DNA of 64,000 nucleotides from JALYNX01 sp963724825 (GTDB taxonomy: Bacteria > Actinomycetota > Acidimicrobiia > Spongiisociales > ZC4RG35), in assembly GCA_963724825.1 (NCBI GenBank), contig CAVRWT010000015.1, positions 31,892 to 95,891 of the forward strand, given 5' to 3'. Positions 41,919 through 50,344 of the stretch are shown piece after piece. The notes under the pieces are model-generated. The model saw only the letters and a program-made list of their open reading frames with translations. It was not told the origin of the DNA and ran no database searches. A program made the position numbers and the translations under genes. The stretch's first letter is position 1, and each line of letters opens with the position of its first letter.

Positions 41919-43819
41919 CCGCAAACCTGATAACGGTGTTTGCCCTCGTCGTCGGGATCGTCTGGCTCGGCGTGCTCTTTGCCTCGGCAATCAGGAACCG
42001 TGGCGGGGAGGAAGTCGCTCCCAATCTCAAGCCCGGAATCACCGACCAGGAGATGGAAACCCGGCGCCTGGAGAAAGGACAGAAGGCGGCTATCGCCTTC
42101 TCCGCCATTCTGGCCATCTCCCTTCCCCTCTACTTCCTCGGCGAGACCGGCCGTCAGGAGAACTTCGTCAACGAGTTCGAGGTTGCTGCCCAGGATCGAG
42201 GCCAGCACATCGTCGAAGAGTTCAAGTGCTTCGACTGCCACGGGCCGGAAGGGGTTGGAGGGAGCGCCCGCTACGTGGAGAAGCGCTCCGGAGTAACCGT
42301 GGCATGGGCAGTTCCGTCCCTGAATGACGTCCTGTTCCGTTATGACGAGAACGAGCTCACCTTCTGGATCACGTACGGGCGGGGAAACACGCCGATGCCG
42401 GCGTGGGGTCTCGCCGGAGGAGGTCCGCTCAACGAGGCCCAGGTGTCTGACGTCGTCGCCTACCTGAAGACGATCCAGGTGTCACAGAACGAAGCTCTGG
42501 CCAAGATCGAACCCGGCGTCAAGACGCAACTCGAAAGGCTTGCGACCGCCGATGAGACGGTGGCTACAGCCATCATCAATCAAGAGCAGATAGTTGCCGA
42601 CATCGACGCCGCTCCTGACCGTCTCGTGATCGTGACCCCAATCGCCGAGAGGGCGAAGGATGTTCTCGAGACTGCCGACGAAGGCCAGGACACCGACGAT
42701 GACGGGATCTCTGACAGCGCCGAAGTCGAGCTCTCCGAGATTTCGGCCCAGGCGGTCGAGGAACTCACTGTGGTCGAAGCGGTAGCGCTCGACCCCGAGA
42801 CACCCGACGCCGAGCTCGCCGAGCAAGCGGTGGCCTCTTTGGAGGAATCCGTTGAGACCGCACCCGTGCTTCAGATCTACCTGGATGCAGTCCAGGAGGC
42901 GATCGACCAGGGAACCGTGGCTCCCGCGGTCGGCATCAGCCCGGGGGCGATCACCGAACTCGAGGAGACCGCGGTTGCTGCGAACGAACTCGGGGTGACC
43001 GTGCCGCTCTCGATCAACGACATCTCAGACGCAGAAGCTCTGGTGACCGCTCTCGAGGCCGCCGCTGCCGAGGATCCACCTGTGGAGGGCGCGGCGGACC
43101 TCGCCGCAAAGGCCGATGCTTCTATCACCGCTGGCTCTGATCCGGACGGCGACGGGCTGTCAACGGCCGCCGAGGAGGACATCACCAATCAGATGACCGA
43201 GGCCAACCTGAAGACCATCCCGGGCGGTCTCACCGTGATCACTCTCGACCCCACCAACCCGGCTTCCGAGGGCGGCGAGCCCGATGCCAAGACGGCGGCG
43301 ACGATGGTGGGGAAACTCGAATCGCTGCACACCTCGCTCAAAGTGACCTCGGAGAACATCGACAAACTTCGGGAGCAAGAGGTCGGAGGATTGGAATACC
43401 TCGTGGAAGCCCAGAAGACGGCCTACTGGGAGATCGATTTCGAGGGTGTCGCCGAGGCGATGGAATCCGACGTCGCAGCCGCCGAGCGGGCGGTCGGGCT
43501 GTTCAATTCCAACTGTGCCCGGTGTCACACCGCCGGTTTCAGCGCCGGAGTTCCCTACACCCAGGAGGCCGGTTCCGGCGGGTTCGGGCCTGCCCTCTGG
43601 GACGGGCGGCCGACGGTCCAATTCGGTGACGCTACCGAGGACCCGGCCGACGATCTCCTGGTCAAGTTCCTGACCAGGGGGTCTGAAGCCCAGACTCCAT
43701 ACGGGATCAACGGGTTCGGGTCGGGGCGGATGCCGGCGTTCGGCGCGATCCTCAGCGAGGCGGACATCGAGTTGCTTGCCGCCTATCTCCGCGGTGGCAA
43801 CATGGATGGGAAGGAGTGA
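41915..43819 (+). CDS. Di-heme cytochrome c with central calcium-repeat-like region
   Basis: 634 residues. Two N-terminal helices (~5-25, ~58-75), heme 1 at CFDCH (105-109), then a ~400-residue insert of acidic Ala/Glu-rich sequence, and heme 2 at CARCH (534-538) with an axial Met region GSGRMPAFGAILSE. The insert contains DTDDDGISDSAE (~258) and DPDGDGLSTAAE (~409), the DxDxDG pattern of thrombospondin type 3 calcium repeats. It is the electron exit of the reductase toward soluble or oxidase-bound cytochromes. The length is far above the usual di-heme QcrC-like proteins, and the insert is the main oddity. Confidence 0.85.
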   Translation: MTANLITVFALVVGIVWLGVLFASAIRNRGGEEVAPNLKPGITDQEMETRRLEKGQKAAIAFSAILAISLPLYFLGETGRQENFVNEFEVAAQDRGQHIVEEFKCFDCHGPEGVGGSARYVEKRSGVTVAWAVPSLNDVLFRYDENELTFWITYGRGNTPMPAWGLAGGGPLNEAQVSDVVAYLKTIQVSQNEALAKIEPGVKTQLERLATADETVATAIINQEQIVADIDAAPDRLVIVTPIAERAKDVLETADEGQDTDDDGISDSAEVELSEISAQAVEELTVVEAVALDPETPDAELAEQAVASLEESVETAPVLQIYLDAVQEAIDQGTVAPAVGISPGAITELEETAVAANELGVTVPLSINDISDAEALVTALEAAAAEDPPVEGAADLAAKADASITAGSDPDGDGLSTAAEEDITNQMTEANLKTIPGGLTVITLDPTNPASEGGEPDAKTAATMVGKLESLHTSLKVTSENIDKLREQEVGGLEYLVEAQKTAYWEIDFEGVAEAMESDVAAAERAVGLFNSNCARCHTAGFSAGVPYTQEAGSGGFGPALWDGRPTVQFGDATEDPADDLLVKFLTRGSEAQTPYGINGFGSGRMPAFGAILSEADIELLAAYLRGGNMDGKE

Positions 43820-43821
43820 CG

Positions 43822-44211
43822 ATGTTCGTGGTGTTGGCAGAAGGCGACTTCTTCCGGGAGTTCTTCCGGTCGTTGTTCTCGGCCAACCTCTTCGTCACCG
43901 GTGTGGTGCTCACCCTGGGAGCGGTTCTTCTCTTCTACGGATCGATCTATCTGTTCAACGCAACCAACCTCGGCAAGAGGCTCGGGTTTCTGGTCACCGG
44001 TGCGGCCATCTTCGGCTGGCTGTCGATCACCTCGATGCTGTTCGTGATCTACGCCCCGCGGGGCCCCAAGCCGGACAACATCGAAGGCCTCAACGCCTTC
44101 CAGATCCGGATCATCCCGCTCACCTATTTGATGGTGTCGGTGGTGCTGTTCCTCGTGTTCCTGGTGGCGCTGCACCAATACGAGGAACTACAGGAGAAGT
44201 CCCGCGCGTAG
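43822..44211 (+). CDS. Small membrane protein ending the reductase operon
   Basis: 129 residues with three helices (NLFVTGVVLTLGAVLLFYGS, GFLVTGAAIFGWLSITSMLF, PLTYLMVSVVLFLVFLVAL). ATG 43822 follows AAGGAG and is preferred to GTG 43816. Not recognised; the position suggests an accessory subunit of the complex. Confidence 0.65.
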   Translation: MFVVLAEGDFFREFFRSLFSANLFVTGVVLTLGAVLLFYGSIYLFNATNLGKRLGFLVTGAAIFGWLSITSMLFVIYAPRGPKPDNIEGLNAFQIRIIPLTYLMVSVVLFLVFLVALHQYEELQEKSRA

Positions 44212-44243
44212 CCCGTGTCTGACCGAGGTGCGCGGCGGCAGCC

Positions 44244-44339
44244 CCGGCCGACCGGCGTCTGTTCGCCCCGAGGCGTGAAACCCTGTTGGACGCTCCCTAC
44301 GAGGTCCGATGAGGGTTGCCGAGGGGCGAAGTCGGCCGG
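44244..44339 (+). repeat. Repeat family A, copy 1 (96 bp, intergenic)
   Basis: A 96-bp element between convergent genes. Its first 25 bases and last 29 bases are identical to the reverse complement of the copy in nuoL (57335-57426); the middle differs. The ends are inverted repeats of each other (outer CCGGCCGAC / GTCGGCCGG, and TTCGCCCC...GGGGCGAA), so it folds as a long hairpin like a MITE or REP element. Confidence 0.75.
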
Positions 44340-44354
44340 CAAGAAGGTCGCTCT

Positions 44355-44966
44355 TCACCGATTCCCGTAGTAACTGAGCACCTGCAGCTCCATCGAGAGG
44401 TCCACCTGGCGCACCGTCACCCGGGCCGGGACGTTGACCCGCACCGGGGCGAAGTTGAGGATCGAGTTGATCCCCAGGGCAACCAAGCGGTCGGTCACCT
44501 GTTGGGCCGCCACCGCGGGGACGGCGAGGATCGCCATGTCGAAACACCCGCCCCGGCAGTCGCCGTCCATGTCATGGAAGTTCTGCACCTCGACGCGACC
44601 CGCCTTGGAGCCAACCTTCCTGGTGTCGGTGTCGTAGACAGCTGCGACGTCGAAACCGCGCCGGCTCAATCCGGCGTAGGCGGCCAGCGCCTTGCCCAGG
44701 TTTCCGGCGCCGATGATGGCGACTTTGCGCCGGTCGGCGATACCCAGCTCCTGGCGGATCCTCTGTCGCAGGTCGGCAACCGAATATCCGACGCCTCGCA
44801 CTCCGTGGAAGTCGAGATGGGAGAGATCACGGCGGACATTGGCGGCGTTGGCCCCGGCCGCGTCAGCCAGCTCCTCGGAGCTAACGGTCTCCCGGGCCTC
44901 GAGATCTTCCAACAACCGCAGGTACCGGGGCAGTCGAACCACGGTCGCCTTGGGAAGCTCGGTCAT
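44355..44966 (-). CDS. rex: Redox-sensing transcriptional repressor Rex
   Basis: 203 residues. N-terminal winged helix (VVRLPRYLRLLEDLEARETV, ANVRRDLSHLDFHGVRGVGY) and a C-terminal NAD(H) Rossmann domain (VAIIGAGNLGKALAAYAGLS, NFAPVRVNVPARVTVRQVDL). Rex represses respiratory and fermentation genes unless NADH is high. The start at 44966 trims 26 residues from a longer frame and gives the family N-terminus MTELPKATVVRL. It sits between the two respiratory regions, a fitting place for a regulator of the cytochrome and nuo operons, but I found no convincing Rex operator. Confidence 0.92.
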   Translation of the reverse strand: MTELPKATVVRLPRYLRLLEDLEARETVSSEELADAAGANAANVRRDLSHLDFHGVRGVGYSVADLRQRIRQELGIADRRKVAIIGAGNLGKALAAYAGLSRRGFDVAAVYDTDTRKVGSKAGRVEVQNFHDMDGDCRGGCFDMAILAVPAVAAQQVTDRLVALGINSILNFAPVRVNVPARVTVRQVDLSMELQVLSYYGNR

Positions 44967-45046
44967 CGCGGGCGACGTTAGACCTTCTGGATCGGTTCTC
45001 AGCTCGAAGGGTTCTTGGTGTCGGCCAACCTCTAACCTGGCCACCG

Positions 45047-46282
45047 ATGCCTTCTCCTTCGGTGCTCGTCATTGGTGGTGGCCCTGCCGGATCGGCCGCC
45101 GCCTACTGGCTCGCCCGGGAGGGTCACGACGTCACCCTCGTCGAGAAGAAGGAGTACCCGCGCGACAAGACCTGCGGCGACGGCCTGACCCCGCGGGCGA
45201 TCCTCCAGCTTCAGGAGATGGGGTTCGACTTCGACGTCCCCGAGTTCCACACCATCACCGGGCTCCGCTCCTATGCCGGTGAGGAATATGTCGAAATGTC
45301 CTGGCCGGAACACTCGCGTTTCCCGAATTGGGGCGGGGTGATGCGTCGCAGTGACCTCGATTCACAGGTTGCCGAGCTGGCGCGAAAGCAGGGAGTGTCC
45401 ATCCTCGAGAAGACAGAGGGTTTTCCCAGCATCGAGGGTGGGGTCCTCAGTGGAGTGACCCTGAAGCACAACGGGTCCATGGAGACGGTGAGACCCACGG
45501 TGACGGTGATCGCCGATGGCTCGATGAATCGTTTCGGCAGGGAGCTGGGCACCGAGCGGCGCCGGGATTACCCGATGGGTCTGGCAGCGAGGGGCTACTA
45601 CTCGTCGCCACACTCGACCGATCCCTTCCTGGAGAGCCAACTCGACATCCGTGATGCGTCGGGGGCGACCATGCCCGGCTACGGCTGGGTGTTCCCGTTG
45701 GGCGACGGGACAGTAAACGTGGGAGTGGGTCTTCTCACGACGGCCAAACGGTGGAAGCACGTCAACACCACCCACATGATGGCCGATTACGCCGCCACCG
45801 CCCCTGACTACTGGGGTCTGAGCGAAGAGTCGAAGTTGACCAACCCGGTCGGGGGCAAGTTGACCATGTCCTTCTCCAAGGGTCCGCTGGTCGGATCCAA
45901 CTGGATCACGATCGGGGACGCCGCTGGTTCGATCAACCCCTGGAACGGCGAAGGCATCTCCTATGCCTACGAGACCGGGCGCATGGCTGCCGAGCACGTC
46001 GGGGAGGCATTGGCCAAGGACGACCTCGGCCTGCTCCGTCGCTATCCGCAGCATCTCGAAGACGAGTACGGGCTCTACTACAAGACGGCCCGGGTCTTCG
46101 TGAAGCTGATCGGGCACCCCTCGGTGATGCGAACGCTGGCCCACACCGGGCTCCACAGCAAGACGCTCATGGAGTGGACCCTGAAGGTGATGGCCAACCT
46201 CCTCGACGAGGACGACAAGCACATGGGGGAGCGGGTTTACGACGCGCTCGCCGGTGTGGTTCGGACACTGCCCACGACCTAG
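45047..46282 (+). CDS. Geranylgeranyl reductase-family FAD enzyme (MenJ-like)
   Basis: 411 residues. Dinucleotide site VLVIGGGPAGSAAAYWLAR, then DKTCGDGLTPRAILQLQEMG and GYGWVFPLGDGTVNVGVG, typical of the geranylgeranyl reductase family. In actinobacteria MenJ saturates an isoprene of menaquinone. Divergent from rex and just upstream of complex I, so a menaquinone role is likely, although archaeal-type lipid reductase function is also possible for this family. Confidence 0.85.
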   Translation: MPSPSVLVIGGGPAGSAAAYWLAREGHDVTLVEKKEYPRDKTCGDGLTPRAILQLQEMGFDFDVPEFHTITGLRSYAGEEYVEMSWPEHSRFPNWGGVMRRSDLDSQVAELARKQGVSILEKTEGFPSIEGGVLSGVTLKHNGSMETVRPTVTVIADGSMNRFGRELGTERRRDYPMGLAARGYYSSPHSTDPFLESQLDIRDASGATMPGYGWVFPLGDGTVNVGVGLLTTAKRWKHVNTTHMMADYAATAPDYWGLSEESKLTNPVGGKLTMSFSKGPLVGSNWITIGDAAGSINPWNGEGISYAYETGRMAAEHVGEALAKDDLGLLRRYPQHLEDEYGLYYKTARVFVKLIGHPSVMRTLAHTGLHSKTLMEWTLKVMANLLDEDDKHMGERVYDALAGVVRTLPTT

Positions 46283-47295
46283 AGGTGGGGCGCCACTTCT
46301 TCGGCTAGCTGCTGCATCAATGCAACCTGGTCTTCATAGGCGAGAGTTGCAAAGAAGCTGCGAGCGACGAATTCCACGGGGACGCCCGCTTCCTCTCTGA
46401 TCTCGAGCAGGTCCGACACGATTCTGGCCGGAGGCCCGGCGAGCATGCTCCGTGAGCGCAGTCGTTCCCCGGCCTCCGCGGCCATCGGCGGAGCGGCCAC
46501 AGGCGATCCGGGACGGTTGGTCGAGGCCTCCATGTCGGTGTATTTCCAGCTCATGTGCCACACATGGTCGGCGTACCGGTCCCACGCATCTTGCTCGGTA
46601 GGCCCGGGGAGCATGACCGAATAGTGGATGATCCTCAGTCGTGCTGGATCCCGGCCGATGCGATCGCACTCGTCGCGGATCCATCCGAGTTGAGTCAGGA
46701 ACTGCGGCGTGGGGACGTTGGAGAAGATGCCGTCGGCGAGTCGGGCGGCCCGACGAATCGCCGCCTCGGCCCCGCCTCCGATGAGGACCGGTATCGGGCG
46801 GGCTGGGGTGGGGCGCACCGCCAGCTCGGGAAAGTCGTACACCTGGCCCGTGTGGTGGAACACCCGCCCACTCCAGGCCTCGGAGAGGATGGTGAGGATC
46901 TCCTCCATGGCGGCGCCCCGGCGCTTGAGATCCGCGCCGAGCCCGGCGAACTCGGTCTCGCTCCAGCCCAGGCCCAGCCCCAGTATGAGTCGTCCCTTGC
47001 TGATCAAGTCGACCGTGGCCGCGTCTTCGGCCAGGCGCAGCGGGTGGTGGAGCGGCGCCAGGATGACCCCGGTCCCGATCTCGATGCTGCTGGTGGCAGC
47101 AGCGATGGCGGCGCTGACAACGGCCAGAGAGGGCATATACCCGTCGTCGACAAAGTGATGCTCGGTCGTCCATATCGACGACAGGCCGAGACGTTCGGCC
47201 TCGACGGCCAAACCGATGGTCTCCTCGTAGGCCCTCGACCAATCTTGCTCGCCAGGTCGCAGTTGGGCGCTCAGCAATCCGAAACCAAGGCTCAT
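46279..47295 (-). CDS. LLM-class flavin/F420-dependent oxidoreductase
   Basis: 338 residues. Bacterial luciferase-like TIM barrel: ERLGLSSIWTTEHHFVDDGY, LAVVSAAIAAATSSIEIGTG, LHHPLRLAEDAATVDLISKG, LGLGLGWSETEFAGLG and PIPVLIGGGAEAAIRRAARL. F420 or FMN cannot be decided from sequence, but F420 use is common in this phylum. Substrate unknown. It overlaps the MenJ-like gene's end by four bases (convergent). Confidence 0.85.
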   Translation of the reverse strand: MSLGFGLLSAQLRPGEQDWSRAYEETIGLAVEAERLGLSSIWTTEHHFVDDGYMPSLAVVSAAIAAATSSIEIGTGVILAPLHHPLRLAEDAATVDLISKGRLILGLGLGWSETEFAGLGADLKRRGAAMEEILTILSEAWSGRVFHHTGQVYDFPELAVRPTPARPIPVLIGGGAEAAIRRAARLADGIFSNVPTPQFLTQLGWIRDECDRIGRDPARLRIIHYSVMLPGPTEQDAWDRYADHVWHMSWKYTDMEASTNRPGSPVAAPPMAAEAGERLRSRSMLAGPPARIVSDLLEIREEAGVPVEFVARSFFATLAYEDQVALMQQLAEEVAPHL

Positions 47296-47374
47296 CGTGA
47301 TGCTCGTGACATGAGGTCAGCCTACGAGCAACGTGATTTACGGGACTAACCGGCCCCGTTCTAAGCTCAGATCC

Positions 47375-47785
47375 GTGACTCTCGCCGACTATCTGCCGAT
47401 CGGCCTGATGCTGCTTCTGGCCGGGGTGTTCGTGGCGATGTCGCTCATCGTCTCCCGTTTCTTCCGCCCCAACAACCCGACCGCGGAGAAGCTCGACCCC
47501 TACGAGAGCGGCATCGTGCCCGAGGTCGAGCCGGTGCAGCGCTTCCCGGTGAAGTTCTATCTGGTGGCGATGCTGTTCGTGATCTTCGACGTCGAGATCA
47601 TCTTCCTGTTCGCCTGGGCCTCGATTTGGGACCGCCTCGGCTGGTACGGGGTCGCAGCCATCTTCATCTTCACCTTCTTCGTGGCCGAGACCCTGGCCTA
47701 TGTCTGGAAACGGGGCGCCCTCGACTGGAACGTCCATCGCCGGACCCGGTATTTGCCCTCCGAGTCTTCGGAGGAGGCGGCCTAG
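47375..47785 (+). CDS. nuoA: NADH-quinone oxidoreductase subunit A
   Basis: 136 residues from GTG 47375 (TLADYLPIGLMLLLAGVFVA); an earlier in-frame start at 47333 would add non-conserved sequence. Three helices and the conserved DPYESGIVPEV and FDVEIIFLFAW segments mark NuoA, at the membrane arm/hydrophilic arm junction. First gene of a 14-gene complex I operon in standard A-N order. Confidence 0.93.
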   Translation: MTLADYLPIGLMLLLAGVFVAMSLIVSRFFRPNNPTAEKLDPYESGIVPEVEPVQRFPVKFYLVAMLFVIFDVEIIFLFAWASIWDRLGWYGVAAIFIFTFFVAETLAYVWKRGALDWNVHRRTRYLPSESSEEAA

Positions 47786-48253
47786 ATGGCCACGACCGCT
47801 CCGGGGAACCTGATGATGACCACCGTCGACAAGGCGGCACGTTGGGCTCGCACCAGATCGATGTTCCCTGCCACCTTCGGGCTCGCCTGCTGTGCCATCG
47901 AGATGATGGCCACCGGGGCCGCCCACTACGACCTGGCCCGATTCGGGATGGAGGTGTTCCGTGCCTCGCCGCGCCAGGCCGACCTGATGATCGTGGCCGG
48001 CAGGGTGAGCCAGAAGATGGCACCGGTGTTGCGTCAGGTCTACGACCAGATGCCCGACCCGAAGTGGGTGATCTCGATGGGCGCCTGCGCCTCGACCGGC
48101 GGGATGTTCAACAACTACGCACTGGTCCAGGGCGTGGACCAGGTGGTCCCCGTCGACATCTATGTCCCGGGGTGCCCGCCCGGCCCGCAGAGCCTGATGC
48201 ACGGGATCCTCACCCTCCACGACAAGATCATGCACGGCGAGATCAACAATTGA
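47786..48253 (+). CDS. nuoB: NADH-quinone oxidoreductase subunit B
   Basis: 155 residues. Holds the terminal cluster N2 through the tandem cysteines in GLACCAIEMMAT, then SMGACASTGGMFNNY and VYVPGCPPGPQSL-like DIYVPGCPPGPQSLMHG. One base after the nuoA stop. All four ligand cysteines are present. Confidence 0.95.
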   Translation: MATTAPGNLMMTTVDKAARWARTRSMFPATFGLACCAIEMMATGAAHYDLARFGMEVFRASPRQADLMIVAGRVSQKMAPVLRQVYDQMPDPKWVISMGACASTGGMFNNYALVQGVDQVVPVDIYVPGCPPGPQSLMHGILTLHDKIMHGEINN

Positions 48254-48774
48254 GCGACGAAGCGACCATCGTCGAGGAGCCGCCGGTCCGACCGCTTCCG
48301 GAGAATCCAGTGCTTCGCACCCTGTTCGAGCGGTTCGAGACGGTCGAGTGGGAGAGCTCTCTGGGCCAGGACGTGGCGCGGGTTCCCAACGAGTCCTGGT
48401 TGGAGTTCGCCACCGCCGCCAAGGAATCGGGTTTCGAAGTCTGTGTCGACGTAACCGCGGTCGACTGGATGCGCGACCGCCCGGAGCGGTTCGAGATCGT
48501 GGCCAATCTGCTCTCGATGAGTGAGAAGCTCCGTCTGAGGATGACGACGACGACGGGCAGGGCCGAACCTTCGGTCGCCTCGCTGGTACCGGTATGGCCG
48601 GGCGTCAACTTCGCCGAGCGTGAGGCCTACGACATGTTCGGGATCGTTTTCGAGGGCCACCCGGACCTGACCCGGATCTTGATGCCCGACGAGTGGGAGG
48701 GGCATCCGCTGCGCAAGGACTTCGGGGTGGGGAGTGTGCCGGTTCAGTTCAAGGAAAGCCATCAGGTGACCTGA
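48250..48774 (+). CDS. nuoC: NADH-quinone oxidoreductase subunit C
   Basis: 174 residues from TTG 48250, which overlaps the nuoB stop (TTGA). Family signature in VWPGVNFAEREAYDMFGIVF, then EGHPDLTRILMPDEWEGHPL. Separate from NuoD, as usual for actinobacteria. Confidence 0.92.
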   Translation: MSDEATIVEEPPVRPLPENPVLRTLFERFETVEWESSLGQDVARVPNESWLEFATAAKESGFEVCVDVTAVDWMRDRPERFEIVANLLSMSEKLRLRMTTTTGRAEPSVASLVPVWPGVNFAEREAYDMFGIVFEGHPDLTRILMPDEWEGHPLRKDFGVGSVPVQFKESHQVT

Positions 48775-48775
48775 G

Positions 48776-50146
48776 ATGAGCGAGCCAACCCTGGAGGGCG
48801 TCGAGAGCCCGGAGATCACCGAGGTGCTCGACGTCTGGGTCGCCGGGACCGAGGAGCCCGAGTTCAGCCCCACCGACGAGGGCGAGCAGGAGATCTCCGA
48901 TCACGAGTCGGAGGCCAGGCTCGACGAGCAATTCGGGCGGGTCGTAGAGGACGACTACGTGTTCGACGATGGGGTCGACGAGGGCGAGCGGATGATCCTC
49001 AACATGGGACCCCAGCACCCCTCCACCCACGGTGTGCTCAGGCTTCAGATCGAGCTCGAGGGAGAGATCATCCGGCGCACGAAGCCGATCATCGGCTATC
49101 TCCACACCGGGATGGAGAAGACCGGCGAGCAGCTCAACTTCTCCCAGGGCGGCACCAACGTGACCCGGATGGACTACCTGGCGCCGTTCCACAACGAGCT
49201 CGCCTACTCGCTGGCCGTGGAGCGGCTCCTTGGGATCGAGGTCCCACCGAGGGCGGCTGCGATCCGGGTTCTGCTGACCGAGCTGAACCGCTGCTCCTCC
49301 CACCTGGTGGCGCTCGCCACCAACGGGATGGACATCGGGGCCATCTCGATGATGATCTACGGGTTCCGGGAGCGCGAGCAGATCCTGGCCTTCTTCGAGA
49401 AGACCACCGGTCTTCGGATGAACCACAACTTCATCCGCCCCGGCGGGGTCGCCGCGGATCTGCCACCGGGATGGAAGGACGATGTCGACGCGATCCTCGC
49501 CGAGCTTCCGAGAAGGCTCCAGCAATACGACGACCTGCTCGAGAACAACCCGATCTGGGTGTCGCGGACCAAGGGGATCGGCGTGATCTCGGCCGAAGAG
49601 GCGGTGGCTTACGGGATCACCGGGCCGGCACTGCGGGCCGCCGGTGTGAATTGGGACCTGCGCAAGGCTTTCCCCTACTCCGGCATCGAGAACTACGAGT
49701 TCGAGGTCCCGGTGGGGGAGCACGGCGACGTCTATGACCGCTATCGGGTCCGGGTGGACGAGATCCACGAGTCGTTGAAGATCGTGGAACAGGTGATGGA
49801 CTCGATGCCCAAGGGTGACTACCGGGTCGACGACCGCAAGGTGACTCCGCCACCGCGGGCGCGCATCGACGAGTCGATGGAAGCGCTGATCCATCATTTC
49901 AAGCTGTTCACCGAAGGGTTCAAGGTTCCGCCCGGCGAGACCTATGTCGCCGTGGAGTCCCCGCGTGGTGAATTGGGCTGCTACCTGGTCTCCAACGGTG
50001 AGGCCCGCCCCTACCGGATCCACACCCGGGCGCCGTCCTTCGCCAACCTGCAGGGTCTGCCGATTGCCATGGCCGACTCCCTGATGGCCGACACCGTCGC
50101 CACCATCGCTTCGATGGACCCGGTGATGGGGGACGTCGACCGCTAG
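48776..50146 (+). CDS. nuoD: NADH-quinone oxidoreductase subunit D with acidic N-terminal extension
   Basis: 456 residues. The conserved part begins at ILNMGPQHPSTHGVLRLQIE (~residue 74), preceded by a 70-residue, very acidic extension (EEPEFSPTDEGEQEISDHES) not found in typical NuoD. Core motifs KPIIGYLHTGMEKTGEQLNF and FVKPGG-like FIRPGGVAADLP are present, ending DPVMGDVDR. NuoD forms the quinone cavity with NuoB. The gene ends before a 198-base gap with repeat B; no other gene in that gap. Confidence 0.95.
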   Translation: MSEPTLEGVESPEITEVLDVWVAGTEEPEFSPTDEGEQEISDHESEARLDEQFGRVVEDDYVFDDGVDEGERMILNMGPQHPSTHGVLRLQIELEGEIIRRTKPIIGYLHTGMEKTGEQLNFSQGGTNVTRMDYLAPFHNELAYSLAVERLLGIEVPPRAAAIRVLLTELNRCSSHLVALATNGMDIGAISMMIYGFREREQILAFFEKTTGLRMNHNFIRPGGVAADLPPGWKDDVDAILAELPRRLQQYDDLLENNPIWVSRTKGIGVISAEEAVAYGITGPALRAAGVNWDLRKAFPYSGIENYEFEVPVGEHGDVYDRYRVRVDEIHESLKIVEQVMDSMPKGDYRVDDRKVTPPPRARIDESMEALIHHFKLFTEGFKVPPGETYVAVESPRGELGCYLVSNGEARPYRIHTRAPSFANLQGLPIAMADSLMADTVATIASMDPVMGDVDR

Positions 50147-50167
50147 GGGCTCCGCTTCCTGATGCAT

Positions 50168-50203
50168 GGAGCGCCATATATGACGCGATCGGCACAGAGA
50201 ATC
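50168..50203 (+). repeat. Intergenic repeat family B, copy 2
   Basis: 36 bases aligning to 3056-3091 without gaps: shared GCGCCATAT, then TG/CGC and an identical GCACAGAGAATC tail. The palindrome is degraded here. It starts 22 bases after nuoD and divides the nuo operon's only sizeable gap (50147-50344). I recognise nothing else there. Confidence 0.55.
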
Positions 50204-50344
50204 GGTTCATAGATCACCCGGCAACGCGGCGAGCCGACGGCTGTCATTCGACCTTTTGGTCGAGGGCCACCATGACTCCTCGATCATGGGAGGCCGTTTC
50301 CGGGTTTCGCTACCCCCACAGCCTCTCCCTATTCTCCGGCACCG

